From positions 1 through 64,000 of the forward strand of contig JAKOVW010000079.1 of assembly GCA_029781865.1 (NCBI GenBank): a DNA stretch of 64,000 nt, in the 5' to 3' direction. Positions 9,075 through 18,871 of the stretch are shown in pieces. Position 1 is the stretch's first letter. Each line of letters starts with the position of its first letter. This DNA is from Bacteroidota bacterium. GTDB lineage: Bacteria > Bacteroidota > Bacteroidia > Chitinophagales > Saprospiraceae. The position numbers and the translations under genes are program-made. The notes under the pieces are model-generated. The model was not told where the DNA came from, did not search any database, and saw only the letters and a program-made list of their open reading frames with translations.

Positions 9075-11021
9075 TCAAATTACTACTGTTTTTAACAGGG
9101 TTGCAATATAATTTCGTTCTTTGACGATATGCTGATGTGATTTTAATTCGATTTCAAGTTCAATATCACTTATAGAACTGCTTTTAATTTTCTTTTCGAA
9201 TTCGAGAATCGCTTTATTGTATTTCTTGAGTTTAAATCTCAAAATGGAATTGGTAATATCTGATCTGAAATTTTCTTCAGGTATCTTTTGGGTACTCAAA
9301 AAGATATTCCAGCGATCAGACCAGTTTTGACTGAATTCATATTTTGACATGGTGAACTCCAGTGCTAAATTTGCAATCGCCTTGTTTTCATGGGAAATAT
9401 AATAAGGTACGCCGGGTACAATACCATTGCTTAATTGCTGTGCCACATCCAGAATGATTGACTTAATCAAATCATTTTCGAAAAAGGGTATTGTATCAGA
9501 AATGTTTTCGATGATGTATTGAGCAAAAGAAATTTGTTCTGTCTCGTCATACCATTGCTGTCCCCAAAGCATGAGAACTCTGCAGATATCTTTCTCCTGA
9601 ATTTCATCACTTGTTACACTGATGTCCTGAATATGCATTGGTAACGACTCATCATCGTTTAAATCTTTTAGAATCTGTTGATCTCTGTCTAAGGCCCGCC
9701 TTCGCTCACTAAACATTTTGTTCTTTAGTTCTTCCTTAATGAGCTTATTGCAGCTTTCGATGACGTGGATTTCATCCAGTTGCAATATGGATGCTGTTTG
9801 TTTTAGATAGATAGAACGTTTAATCGGGTCATCTACTTTTGCAATAGTCTGGACAATATCTTTGGCGGCAACGGAACGTTTAAGCGGATTGTTTTCTGAT
9901 TCCTGATTGTGAAGATTAATTTTAAATAAAATAAAGTCTGTGGCTTCCTTATTGATAAATAATTCGAAAGCTTCTGAGCCAATTTTGCGAATAAAGCTAT
10001 CCGGATCTTCTTTGCCGGGAATCAATGCGATTTTTACATCCAGGCCTTCCTGGATGAGCAAGTCAATTCCCCGGGTTGCTGCTTTGATTCCTGCAGGATC
10101 ACCATCATATAAAATGGTTACATTTGAAGTGATCCGTTTGATGATCTGAATTTGTTCTTCTGTCAGAGAAGTACCAGAGGAGGCCACCGCGTTTTCTATG
10201 CCAGCCTGATGCAACGACATCACATCGGTATATCCTTCGACAAGAATCGCATAGTTTTTATCCCGCATGCTTTTCTTGGCAAGGTGGAGCCCATATAGAG
10301 TCTTGCTTTTGTTGTATAGTTCTGTTTCCGGTGAATTAATGTATTTCGGCGATTTGGCATTTGTGGTCAATGTACGTCCTGCAAATGCAATGGGTTTGCC
10401 GGTTAAATTGTGTATCGGAAAGATAACCCGGTTTCTGAAAAAATCTTTTTGATGCGTATTGACCAGTCCAAGCTTCTGTAAAAATTCAATTTTGTATCCT
10501 TGTTTGAGTGCTGATTGCATAAGGGCATCCGGTTCATCAGGCGCAAAACCCAGATCAAATTTTTGTATCGTACTTTCCAGAAAACCGCGTTGCTTAAAAT
10601 AAGAAAGTCCGACGGATTGACCAATTGGATTTTCCCACAAATAATTTTTGTAGAAGTCAACGGTGAATTGATTGATGATGTATAAACTTTCACGTTCCTG
10701 TTTGTCTTCGAAAGACGTTTCACTCTGATTTGTTTCTTCTAAGGTGATTTGATATTTTTTAGCCAGTTGACGTATCGCCTCAGGAAAAGTAAGCTGTTCC
10801 GCTTCCATAATAAAATGAACCGGAGTGCCACCTTTGCCGCATCCGAAACACTTAAAGATATTTTTGGAAGGAGAAACAGAAAACGATGGAGTCTTTTCTT
10901 TATGAAAAGGACACAGTCCAATCAGATTTGCTCCTCGTTGTTTTAAGTCGACAAAGTCGCGCACCACATCTTCAATTCGTGCAGCTTCTATCACATTCTC
11001 TATGGAACGAGGGCTAATCAT
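9075..11021 (-). CDS. dnaG: DNA primase
   Basis: A 648-residue primase that makes RNA primers at the replication fork. The N-terminal zinc-binding domain has ligands C37, H40, C58 and C61 (CPFH...CFGC). The RNA polymerase core is in the middle, with TOPRIM motifs LVEGYTD and LYDGDPAG carrying the metal-binding acidic residues. The C-terminal 200 residues form the helicase-binding region. Length is normal. The gene is read after dapB on the same strand, but a long tract of heptanucleotide repeats separates them and would lie in the dnaG leader or promoter region. Confidence 0.96.
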   Translation of the reverse strand: MISPRSIENVIEAARIEDVVRDFVDLKQRGANLIGLCPFHKEKTPSFSVSPSKNIFKCFGCGKGGTPVHFIMEAEQLTFPEAIRQLAKKYQITLEETNQSETSFEDKQERESLYIINQFTVDFYKNYLWENPIGQSVGLSYFKQRGFLESTIQKFDLGFAPDEPDALMQSALKQGYKIEFLQKLGLVNTHQKDFFRNRVIFPIHNLTGKPIAFAGRTLTTNAKSPKYINSPETELYNKSKTLYGLHLAKKSMRDKNYAILVEGYTDVMSLHQAGIENAVASSGTSLTEEQIQIIKRITSNVTILYDGDPAGIKAATRGIDLLIQEGLDVKIALIPGKEDPDSFIRKIGSEAFELFINKEATDFILFKINLHNQESENNPLKRSVAAKDIVQTIAKVDDPIKRSIYLKQTASILQLDEIHVIESCNKLIKEELKNKMFSERRRALDRDQQILKDLNDDESLPMHIQDISVTSDEIQEKDICRVLMLWGQQWYDETEQISFAQYIIENISDTIPFFENDLIKSIILDVAQQLSNGIVPGVPYYISHENKAIANLALEFTMSKYEFSQNWSDRWNIFLSTQKIPEENFRSDITNSILRFKLKKYNKAILEFEKKIKSSSISDIELEIELKSHQHIVKERNYIATLLKTVVI

Positions 11022-11064
11022 GAATGCTTATAATTTTGTTTTCGATATTTATTGTTTACTATTT

Positions 11065-11165
11065 ATCACTCATCACTCATCACTCATCACTCATCACTCA
11101 TCACTCATCACTCATCACTCATCACTTAATTCCTAACTCCTAACTCCTAACTCCTAACTTCTAAC
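11065..11165. repeat. Two abutting heptanucleotide tandem repeat tracts
   Basis: ATCACTC is repeated eight times in perfect register from 11065 to 11120, with a partial ninth copy to 11126. Four nucleotides later TCCTAAC is repeated from 11131 to 11158, with a degenerate fifth copy (TTCTAAC) to 11165. Both units are 7 bp and purine-poor on the plus strand. The tract fills most of the 154-nt gap between the dapB stop and the dnaG start. Copy number in such tracts usually varies between strains. Confidence 0.97.
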
Positions 11166-11175
11166 TGGTTTCTCC

Positions 11176-11892
11176 TTAACCAATCCCCAGTACTTCACTC
11201 ATGGTAAAGTTGCCTTTTTTGCCAACAATCCATTCTGCAGCTATGACTGCGCCAAGTGCAAATCCTGTCCTGCTGAATGCTTCATGTTTTATTTCAATTA
11301 CATCTATGGGTGATGTATACGAAACAAAATGTGTTCCTACAACATCTTCGGCTCTTTCTGCAAGTATATTTAAGTCTTCAGGAGCCTGTCGGGTGTTGAG
11401 TGACCATTTTTTATAATGAGAATTGAGTTGAATGATGTCTTTCGCCAGGGAGATAGCAGTACCGCTTGGAGCATCCTTTTTATGCGTGTGATGTATTTCT
11501 TTAATTTGACAATGGTAATCTGGTTGATTTGACATCATACCGGCCAATTTTTTATTAAGGGCAAAAAATAGTTGCACACCGACGCTAAAATTGGAGGCAT
11601 AAATCATTGAAGCATTCTTTAAAGCAAGGTGTTCCATAATTTCATTCCATTGATTTAGCCAACCTGTTGTGCCACAAATAACAGGAACGCCATAATCAAA
11701 ACAAAGTTTTAAATGGTCTACTGCGCTTTCAGGCCGGGTAAATTCGATAGCTACGTCAGAAGCTTTTAGCAATTCCGGGAGCATCGTTTCGCTGAAATGA
11801 TCTATTCTTCCGGTAATCACATGAGATCGCCTGAGAAGAATCTCCTCAATTGCTTTGCCCATCTTGCCATAACCTATGAGACAAACCTTCAT
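11176..11892 (-). CDS. dapB: 4-hydroxy-tetrahydrodipicolinate reductase
   Basis: A 238-residue enzyme of the diaminopimelate/lysine pathway that reduces hydroxytetrahydrodipicolinate with NAD(P)H. The start at 11892 was chosen because the nucleotide-binding motif follows directly (MKVCLIGYGKMGKA); the 23-residue longer frame is not family-like. The catalytic segment EIHHTHKKDAPSGTA contains the conserved His and Lys. Length is at the short end typical for Bacteroidota DapB. The gene stands upstream of the heptamer repeats and dnaG, divergent from accD. Confidence 0.94.
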   Translation of the reverse strand: MKVCLIGYGKMGKAIEEILLRRSHVITGRIDHFSETMLPELLKASDVAIEFTRPESAVDHLKLCFDYGVPVICGTTGWLNQWNEIMEHLALKNASMIYASNFSVGVQLFFALNKKLAGMMSNQPDYHCQIKEIHHTHKKDAPSGTAISLAKDIIQLNSHYKKWSLNTRQAPEDLNILAERAEDVVGTHFVSYTSPIDVIEIKHEAFSRTGFALGAVIAAEWIVGKKGNFTMSEVLGIG

Positions 11893-12043
11893 AATAATTT
11901 GATTAACAGGGGTGTATAAATTTATAAAATTTAGCCTGTCCAAAAGTAAGGATAATTCCAAAATAAAGAACTCAAGTAAAGAATTAAGTATAATTTTGCT
12001 TCTATCCCGTGGACAATATTATTTGTCATTAAAACTATTTTAT

Positions 12044-12898
12044 ATGGGTTGGTTTAGACGACTCAAGCAAGGTATTTCTACAAAAACAAAGGGCAAGAAA
12101 GAAACTCCGGATGGCATTTGGTTCAAATGTCCGGAGTGTTCTGAAATGATCACAACCAAACAGTTGAAAGATTTCTTGTATAAATGTCCAAAATGCAATT
12201 ACCATTCAAGAATCAGTTCAGATAAATATTTTGACATCATTTATGATGGCGATTATCATATTCTGTTTGATAATTTATTGTCGACTGACTTTTTACATTT
12301 TACGGATCTGCAATCCTATGCCAAAAGATTGGAGGACGCTGCGAAAAATTCTGAACACAGAGATTCTATTACCGTGGCTGTTGGGAATGTAAATGAAAAG
12401 GAATTGGTCATTGCTGCAATGGATTTTACATTTATCGGTGGATCAATGGGTTCTGTTATGGGCGAAAAAATAAGTCGGGCCATTGATTATTGTATTGAAT
12501 ATCATGTTCCTTTTATGATTATTTCCAAGTCCGGCGGAGCACGAATGATGGAGTCTGCTTTTTCTTTAATGCAAATGGCAAAGACTTCTGCAAAGCTAAC
12601 CTTGCTGGCAAAACATAAAATACCGTATTTTTCATTTCTGACTGACCCGACCACAGGTGGCGTGACCGCTTCTTTTGCAATGCTTGGGGATATTAATTTT
12701 TCAGAGCCTAATGCTTTAATTGGATTTGCAGGCCCGCGCGTTGTTAAGGAAACCATTAAACGCGATCTTCCGGAAGGATTTCAGCGTTCCGAATTTTTAC
12801 TGGAAAATGGATTTCTCGATTTTATTATCGATAGAAAAGATTTGAAGCAGACTCTTTCTGATCTGATCGAAATGTTTGCTCCTGTGAAAATGCATTGA
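12044..12898 (+). CDS. accD: Acetyl-CoA carboxylase, carboxyltransferase subunit beta
   Basis: A 284-residue subunit that, with AccA, transfers carboxyl from biotin to acetyl-CoA to give malonyl-CoA. The start at 12044 (MGWFRRLKQG) matches the family; the 44 codons upstream in frame are not AccD-like. The N-terminal zinc ribbon is CPEC-x15-CPKC, followed by the crotonase-fold core with SGGARMMESAFSLMQM and DPTTGGVTASFAMLGD. A promoter-like TAATTTTG lies at 11991-11998, without a convincing -33 element. The gene is monocistronic here. Confidence 0.95.
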   Translation: MGWFRRLKQGISTKTKGKKETPDGIWFKCPECSEMITTKQLKDFLYKCPKCNYHSRISSDKYFDIIYDGDYHILFDNLLSTDFLHFTDLQSYAKRLEDAAKNSEHRDSITVAVGNVNEKELVIAAMDFTFIGGSMGSVMGEKISRAIDYCIEYHVPFMIISKSGGARMMESAFSLMQMAKTSAKLTLLAKHKIPYFSFLTDPTTGGVTASFAMLGDINFSEPNALIGFAGPRVVKETIKRDLPEGFQRSEFLLENGFLDFIIDRKDLKQTLSDLIEMFAPVKMH

Positions 12899-13014
12899 TA
12901 AGCAACAAGGGATTTTAAATCGATATAGAATTGTTTATTTAATGTTGGCTGGGTACGCATGAGATCAAATAGAAAGAAAAGAGGAATTCTATCTGCTAAG
13001 GAAGACCAATAAAT

Positions 13015-14622
13015 TCAAATTTTATTTTCCATAAACAAACAAACCCTGGAAAGAGAAGGATTATAGTTGTCCATAATCGTTTCAAAAAATGAATTTCCAA
13101 AAATAAAATAATACGGAAGAAAGTTCTGAATTCTTTCCTGGATGGAATTCGCTGGAAAAAGCACGTCTTTTATTTTGCGAATATTCATTAGATCCTGTTC
13201 ATACTTTTGTTTGATGACTTTGTTTCGCTTTGAAGAAATATGCTCTAATGATTTACTGATTTTTTGTATCTCACTTTCTATACTGCTTCTGCTCGATGCA
13301 TCCAGTTTTTCGCAATTAACCCTGATTTTTTCCAATAGCATATGAATTGAATTTACATCTTCATCCGGAATGTTTTCCGGGATTTGCGATTTGATAAACT
13401 CTTTTTCAAGATCTTGTAGAGGATTCAAAAATGCTTCAGGCGGGAATGGTGTTTTTGTAATTTTAGATAGTAAACTCTGATCATACAAAAAGGCAGACAG
13501 GCGCCGGAATAACAAGGGGTAGGGGATTGAAACGCTCTGAAAGCATTGTTTTAACTGCATCCAATAAGCTATTTCTCCTCCACCTCCTACGAATGCGACA
13601 TTCGGAAATAAAAATTCCTGATACAAGGGTCGTAATAATACATTTGGACTGAAGTTAACCGGATTGTCTTTCAGATCATTTAATAATTCAGACTCGGTCC
13701 AACGCACATTCGTATCAACCAATTGAAATAAGCCATCATTTTTTGTCAATCGCTTTCTGCCTGTGGTATGATGATAAAACAAATTCAATTCTCTTGGATT
13801 AACCTGTAACGGATAATGCATTTTTTGAATTTGATCATTTGCAGGCAGGGTGTTGTGATAAATAAACTGGCTGCTTATCTCATTTTTAATAATTGGAGCA
13901 AACAACGATTTTGCTTCTGCATCATCCGGATTGAAATAAATCAAGCCAAGATCGCCGAATAAATGATTGACGAAATGCCTGAAATATTCACCATAATTAT
14001 TGGATTGCTGCAACCAGCTTGTATTGGATTGAATGAAATTCAAAGCGTTTTGATTTCGTTCAAAAATCATTTGTAGATTTGATAACACATCCTGCAGGCC
14101 GTTGACTGGCATTCTTCCGGTAGCAGGACCGGCGTTTTCATTCCAGGTAATTCTTTTCTGAAAAATTTGAAATGCATTAATTTCTTCGAAGTCATGATCT
14201 TCATTGCCTGAAAAATAGACTGGAATAAAATGATAATCCGGATATTGACTTTTGAATTCCTGGCATAACTTAATGGTGGATAAAATTTTATAAACCCAAT
14301 ACATCGGTCCACCCATCAGACAGGGTTGATGTGCGCAAATTACGGTATAAGAATTTTTAAGTTCTAATTTTTTAATTTGTTCAAATACCAGGGAGTCTTG
14401 ATCAAAATTCTGGTATTGTTTCCTGAGTATCGAAGCAATTTCTGTTCTAAGCACAAAAGAAGATCTGCGTTCAATCTGCTTCAGGACAGATTCTGATTTA
14501 GGCAAACCGCTCAGGAGTTCTGAAAATTGCTGAGGTGTTTTCCAGTAATCCAGGTCAAAACGGCTGAAGCCCATGGATTCGTTAGGTTCGGTAAATTGGC
14601 AATGGAAAGGAATTGCTTGCAT
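13015..14622 (-). CDS. bshC: Bacillithiol biosynthesis cysteine-adding enzyme BshC
   Basis: A 535-residue protein matching BshC, which joins cysteine to glucosaminyl-malate in the last step of bacillithiol synthesis. Supporting segments are ICAHQPCLMGGPMYWVYKI near residue 95 and IPVYFSGNEDHDFEEIN near residue 140, which form the nucleotide-binding Rossmann core, and a long coiled coil near residues 400-480. Length matches the family. Its neighbour on the other strand is an ABC permease, with 38 nt between the starts. Bacillithiol is the main low-molecular-weight thiol of many Bacteroidota; the other bsh genes are not in this window. Confidence 0.9.
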   Translation of the reverse strand: MQAIPFHCQFTEPNESMGFSRFDLDYWKTPQQFSELLSGLPKSESVLKQIERRSSFVLRTEIASILRKQYQNFDQDSLVFEQIKKLELKNSYTVICAHQPCLMGGPMYWVYKILSTIKLCQEFKSQYPDYHFIPVYFSGNEDHDFEEINAFQIFQKRITWNENAGPATGRMPVNGLQDVLSNLQMIFERNQNALNFIQSNTSWLQQSNNYGEYFRHFVNHLFGDLGLIYFNPDDAEAKSLFAPIIKNEISSQFIYHNTLPANDQIQKMHYPLQVNPRELNLFYHHTTGRKRLTKNDGLFQLVDTNVRWTESELLNDLKDNPVNFSPNVLLRPLYQEFLFPNVAFVGGGGEIAYWMQLKQCFQSVSIPYPLLFRRLSAFLYDQSLLSKITKTPFPPEAFLNPLQDLEKEFIKSQIPENIPDEDVNSIHMLLEKIRVNCEKLDASSRSSIESEIQKISKSLEHISSKRNKVIKQKYEQDLMNIRKIKDVLFPANSIQERIQNFLPYYFIFGNSFFETIMDNYNPSLSRVCLFMENKI

Positions 14623-14660
14623 AGAGAATAATTGGGCAAAGGTATTTACTTTTGTTCACA

Positions 14661-15728
14661 ATGAGTTTCGGGAAATTACAAGGCTTTATAGTAAAAAAAT
14701 TGGGAATTGCTATTCTGTCAATTATTGCAGTTATTGCACTAATTACGTTAATCATTTACAGTGCTCCGATAGATGCTACCCGGATACAATTTGGACAGCA
14801 CGCAGATCCCAAATCTATTGAAATAATGAGAAAGAAGCTGTATCTGGATAAGTCGTATGGAGAACAAATATTCAGATATTTTGAAGACTTAAGTCCTTTG
14901 CAGTTAGTGGCAGGTTCAGACAGAAGACTGGATGATTATCAATATCTGAAATTGGTAAGCTTTGGAAATAAATCATTTATTCTGAAAAAGCCCTATTTAA
15001 GGCGATCTTATGCAAATGGAGAGAAAGTCATTGATCTCATTGCAAGTGCTATGCCTTCAACATTTATTCTGGCTTTTAGTGCGATGTTTATTTCTATGTT
15101 ATTGGGATTGAGTCTGGGTTGTGTTTCCGCCATTAAATACGGCACGTATATAGATCACATTATTTCGGCGCTGACTACATTTTTTTATGCTGTACCAAGT
15201 TATATCTCAGCGATTTTATTTGCCTTGTTGTTTGGATATTATTTGCATGACTGGACCGGGCTACCGGTGCAGGGTTCCTTATATAATCTTGATGATTATG
15301 GAAATGAATATTTTGATATCAGCAAGTTGATTCTGCCCTCCATTGCATTGGGAATTCGGCCAATTGCAATGATTAGTCAAATGACCCGGGCCTCGTTACT
15401 TGAAATATTTACCAGGGAGTATGTTCGCACTGCCAGTGCAATGGGATTACTTTATAGTCGTGTATTCTTTAAGCATATTTTCCCTAATGCATTAAATCCG
15501 ATCATTACTACCATAAGTGGTTGGTTCGCTTCGTTGTTAACCGGTGCTTTTTTTGTTGAGTATGTTTTTAATTATCGCGGATTAGGGGATCTGACCATTC
15601 AGGCACTCAGTCAGTTTGATTTACCGGTAATTCTGGGCTCATGTATTGTGACCATAAGCGTTTTTATAGTGGTCAATATTCTGGCAGATGTGTGTTATGC
15701 GATTGTTGATCCCAGGATCAGATTCTGA
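14661..15728 (+). CDS. ABC transporter permease, DppB/OppB type
   Basis: A 355-residue inner-membrane permease of the dipeptide/oligopeptide family. The ATG at 14661 is preferred over an in-frame TTG three codons earlier. There is an N-terminal membrane span at about residues 15-35 and a periplasmic loop of about 90 residues with the usual GQHADPKSIEIMRKKLYLD pattern. About five further spans follow. The EAA loop near residue 250 (TREYVRTASAMGLLYSRVFFK) contacts the ATPase. The partner permease, ATPase and binding protein are not adjacent, so the substrate cannot be stated. The 3' end overlaps the convergent downstream gene by 11 bp. Confidence 0.88.
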   Translation: MSFGKLQGFIVKKLGIAILSIIAVIALITLIIYSAPIDATRIQFGQHADPKSIEIMRKKLYLDKSYGEQIFRYFEDLSPLQLVAGSDRRLDDYQYLKLVSFGNKSFILKKPYLRRSYANGEKVIDLIASAMPSTFILAFSAMFISMLLGLSLGCVSAIKYGTYIDHIISALTTFFYAVPSYISAILFALLFGYYLHDWTGLPVQGSLYNLDDYGNEYFDISKLILPSIALGIRPIAMISQMTRASLLEIFTREYVRTASAMGLLYSRVFFKHIFPNALNPIITTISGWFASLLTGAFFVEYVFNYRGLGDLTIQALSQFDLPVILGSCIVTISVFIVVNILADVCYAIVDPRIRF

Positions 15729-16353
15729 TCGTTAAAGTGCCAATCAGACGGGAAGCATTGTTATCGAAGTTTAATTTGCTGCCAAAGAAGTTAATGTGAT
15801 CACCATAATCACTGAAATTACCTTCATGGCGTATATCCAGGCTGAGAAATTTTAAATCAAATCCGATTCCTGCCTGATATCCGAACGTGGTGGTTTTGAA
15901 TTTGTCCTTGTATCCGGATATATTTATTAGTTCAGAAGAATTATTGATAAACACATGAGCAACCGGTCCGGCCAGAATCCGCAGTACGCTGAATTTTAAA
16001 CCGATAATGAAGGGGATATCCAGGTATTGGTACTTTTCCGTTCTTATCGAATCGTAAGCTTTAGAATTATTATAATCTGTAAATTTAAAATTTGCTTTAT
16101 TGGAGTTAAAAATCAACTCGGGTTGCAAATAAAAATTCCGGAAATTAAAACGAAATCCACCTCCGATATGAAAGCCGTATGAAGCATTTTCAAATTTAAG
16201 ACCAAAAGAGTCGGCGGTGCTTTTATTTGTAATTAGAAAATCTTTTGCTCCAACATCTACGGTATGAAGGCCTCCGGAGATGAGTATGTCGTTTTGTGAA
16301 AATGCAGCTAAGGCAGTTAGTATTCCGACCGTTATTGATAAATACTTTACCAA
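15718..16353 (-). CDS. Outer membrane beta-barrel protein (OMP_b-brl-like)
   Basis: A 211-residue protein with a signal peptide (1-19, ending ALAAFSQ) and alternating hydrophobic/aromatic strands ending in a terminal aromatic-poor strand LIGTLTIRI. Segments YGFHIGGGFRFNFRNFYLQPE and FGYQAGIGFDLKFLSLDIR are typical of the small 8-10-stranded 'PorT family' barrels of Bacteroidota. It is not the T9SS PorT itself, which is better matched by the gene after menG. Function unknown. Its 3' end overlaps the ABC permease gene tail to tail. Confidence 0.75.
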   Translation of the reverse strand: MVKYLSITVGILTALAAFSQNDILISGGLHTVDVGAKDFLITNKSTADSFGLKFENASYGFHIGGGFRFNFRNFYLQPELIFNSNKANFKFTDYNNSKAYDSIRTEKYQYLDIPFIIGLKFSVLRILAGPVAHVFINNSSELINISGYKDKFKTTTFGYQAGIGFDLKFLSLDIRHEGNFSDYGDHINFFGSKLNFDNNASRLIGTLTIRI

Positions 16354-16446
16354 AATATTGAATTTAAAACAAAAATACGAATTATTTTATATTTATATTA
16401 TTTGCAATACGAAAATTAGGATAAACTTAACGAACTTTGCTGATTG

Positions 16447-17049
16447 ATGAAGTACACTATACAGCAGGTTGAGTATATAGGATCTTATCCTAAACCCGGG
16501 GACTTGCCGGAGTCAAATATGCCGGAATTTTGTTTCTGGGGGCGCTCCAATGTTGGCAAAAGCAGTTTGATAAATTCTATCTGTGATCGAAAAGAAGTTG
16601 CAAGAATTTCATCAACCCCAGGAAAGACCCAATGTTTTAATTTGTTTAAAATTGACCATCGTTTTTTTCTAATGGATCTGCCCGGGTATGGTTATGCCCG
16701 AGTTTCAAAAAAGAAAAAGGAATTCTGGAACATACAAATTGAAAAGTATTTGGACGAACGCAAAAATTTATGTTTGTTGTTTTTATTGATTGATATTTCC
16801 ATTGAGCCTCAAAAAATTGACATTGATAAAATTAATAGTTTAGGTAAACGAGGTGTGCCATTCTATATTCTGTTTACTAAATTAGACAAATGCAAGAAAG
16901 TGCAGAAGAATCATCACCGGAAAATGCTCGAAGACCATTTAGCGGAATACTGGGAGACATTACCACCTGCTATAGAAACCAGTTCAATTAAAAATGAGGG
17001 CAGAGACGAGATAATAAAATTAATTGATAAAATTGTGGTTTCAAATTGA
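16447..17049 (+). CDS. engB: Ribosome biogenesis GTP-binding protein YsxC/EngB
   Basis: A 200-residue GTPase needed for late assembly of the 50S subunit. The ATG at 16447 is preferred over the TTG directly before it. G motifs are G1 GRSNVGKSSLIN (about 33-44), G2 region ISSTPGKTQ, G3 DLPGYGYA, G4 TKLDK and G5 SSIKNEG. Length is normal. It is followed 22 nt later by an acyltransferase gene on the same strand. Confidence 0.95.
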   Translation: MKYTIQQVEYIGSYPKPGDLPESNMPEFCFWGRSNVGKSSLINSICDRKEVARISSTPGKTQCFNLFKIDHRFFLMDLPGYGYARVSKKKKEFWNIQIEKYLDERKNLCLLFLLIDISIEPQKIDIDKINSLGKRGVPFYILFTKLDKCKKVQKNHHRKMLEDHLAEYWETLPPAIETSSIKNEGRDEIIKLIDKIVVSN

Positions 17050-17071
17050 GCTGTTTTAATATTGCATTGAA

Positions 17072-18778
17072 ATGAAAAATAACGATATTACGGATTATCA
17101 GAAGTATGAGCATATTGAGCAGGATCCTGAGAAATGGCCGATTGCAGTATTCGCTAATTTGCGAAAAAAGTTTCTTGGAGAATTGGTAAAAGATGTAGTA
17201 GCTTATTTTGATTCCATACCAAAGGAAGATGTTGATCAGGCTATTGCAAGAACTATTTATCTTGAAAAGCAAAGGGTTAAATCAAATCCTTGGAAAGCTG
17301 ATCCGCCGAATGAAATGCAGTATTACCGGAAAATTCAAAATGAATACAACGAAAATCAATTAGCACCTGATAAATACAAAGCAAATAAAGAAACCTTACT
17401 TCGTCTCATTAAACGATATGGTCAGGAAATCATCGGACATTTTAATACCAAAACATTTTATACCGCGAGGAAACTAAGCGATTTTATGTTTCATTTTTTC
17501 TTGTATCCTTTTGGTTGGCAGTCTTTGTTCAACCGGAAAAGGATGAGACAAAAAAACATGAATGCAATTAAGATAAACGGACATTGTGATCAGGTCAGAC
17601 GACTGTTTAAAGATCATGTCATCGTTCTGGTTCCAACGCATTCCAGTAATCTGGATTCTATTCTGATTGGTTATACCATTGATTTGTCCTTAGGTTTGCC
17701 TGCTTTTGCATATGGCGCGGGTTTGAATTTATTCGATTCCGAATTTTTCGCATTTTTTATGAATCGACTAGGCGCGTATAAGGTTGATCGCAGAAAAAAG
17801 AATCTCATTTACTTGCAGACATTAAACAGCTATTCCAAATTATCCATTTTGGATGGATTAAATACCATCTTCTTTCCCGGAGGAACGCGATCCAGATCAG
17901 GAGAAGTTGAAACTAAAGTCAAACTAGGTCTGTTGGGATCACTGGTACAGGCGCAACGCAATTTTTTGGAGAAGGATAGTGCCAGGAAAGTCATTGTGGT
18001 TCCGGTTGTATTGACGTATGAAACTGTACTGGAAGCCAGATCCCTGATCATTCAACATTTACGAACCACAGGGCAGGAAAAATATACAGCAAGAGTTAAA
18101 AATGTCGGTCTTCGCTCTTATTTTCAGTTTACGAAGAGATTGCTTAAAAAGGGAACTTCCATTGTGCTGACATTCGGTAAGCCACTGGATGTTTTTGGTA
18201 ATGAAATAAATGATGATGGACAAAGTCTCGATCACAAAGGGAAAGTCATTCAGATTAAAGATTATTTTTTAACAGATGGAAAACTTGCTGCAGACAATCA
18301 GCGGGAAATGATTTATACCAGGGAGTTGGGTGATCAGATTGCCAAATCTTATCAAAAGTATAATTATATTTTACCGGCGCATTTGGTTGCATTTGCTGCA
18401 TTCAAATTGCTTTGTAAAATCAATTCGAATATGGATGTTTACAGTGTAGTGCAAATACCGGAAGAGGAGTTCGTATTTCCTAAACGTGCCTTTGAAATGC
18501 TTTGTTTACAAATTCGAGCGATCTTATTTGAAAGGGCAAATCAGAATTTGCTGATTTATCCAAAAGAATTGGATGGAGATATCGCTGAAATTATCCGGAA
18601 AGGTATTGAGACATTAGGTGTATTTCATATTAAACGCGTGTTGCATATCGATGAATTCGGTAGATTATTCAGCCAGGATTTTCTTGCTTTAATGTATTAT
18701 TCAAACAAACTGACCAATCTCGAATTGGATGATGAATTAAATTGGTCATCAATCGACTGGGATGCGGAGCGATTTTAA
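17072..18778 (+). CDS. Glycerol-phosphate acyltransferase-like protein (PlsB/PlsC superfamily)
   Basis: A 568-residue phospholipid-type acyltransferase. The catalytic HX4D box is H190-SSNL-D195 (VPTHSSNLDSILIG), and acceptor-binding motifs include FFPGGTRSRSGEV and VVVPVVLTYETV. It is larger than PlsC and has roughly 150 residues before and 230 after the acyltransferase core, resembling the GPAT/DHAPAT branch. The expected reaction is acyl transfer to glycerol-3-phosphate or its 1-acyl derivative at the inner membrane. No transmembrane span is obvious. It follows engB by 22 nt. Substrate is inferred from superfamily only. Confidence 0.82.
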   Translation: MKNNDITDYQKYEHIEQDPEKWPIAVFANLRKKFLGELVKDVVAYFDSIPKEDVDQAIARTIYLEKQRVKSNPWKADPPNEMQYYRKIQNEYNENQLAPDKYKANKETLLRLIKRYGQEIIGHFNTKTFYTARKLSDFMFHFFLYPFGWQSLFNRKRMRQKNMNAIKINGHCDQVRRLFKDHVIVLVPTHSSNLDSILIGYTIDLSLGLPAFAYGAGLNLFDSEFFAFFMNRLGAYKVDRRKKNLIYLQTLNSYSKLSILDGLNTIFFPGGTRSRSGEVETKVKLGLLGSLVQAQRNFLEKDSARKVIVVPVVLTYETVLEARSLIIQHLRTTGQEKYTARVKNVGLRSYFQFTKRLLKKGTSIVLTFGKPLDVFGNEINDDGQSLDHKGKVIQIKDYFLTDGKLAADNQREMIYTRELGDQIAKSYQKYNYILPAHLVAFAAFKLLCKINSNMDVYSVVQIPEEEFVFPKRAFEMLCLQIRAILFERANQNLLIYPKELDGDIAEIIRKGIETLGVFHIKRVLHIDEFGRLFSQDFLALMYYSNKLTNLELDDELNWSSIDWDAERF

Positions 18779-18871
18779 AAGCAGGGCTCCAGGGAAATAG
18801 CCTGTAGGTTTATAGATTATAATCAATTGATAATTATTATGTTGAAAATGCGGATTTAATTTTTTTTAAAC

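Noticed and set aside
11065-11165. Possible CRISPR-like or satellite array
   Set aside because: Units are 7 bp with no spacers and no cas genes nearby; these are simple tandem repeats.
11912-12043. 44-residue N-terminal extension of AccD
   Set aside because: Low-complexity, not family-like, and it overlaps the dapB upstream region; MGWFRRLKQG is the usual start.
14647-14654. TACTTTTG element before the ABC permease as a promoter
   Set aside because: No TTG at the required distance, and it ends only 6 nt before the ATG; not enough to list as a feature.
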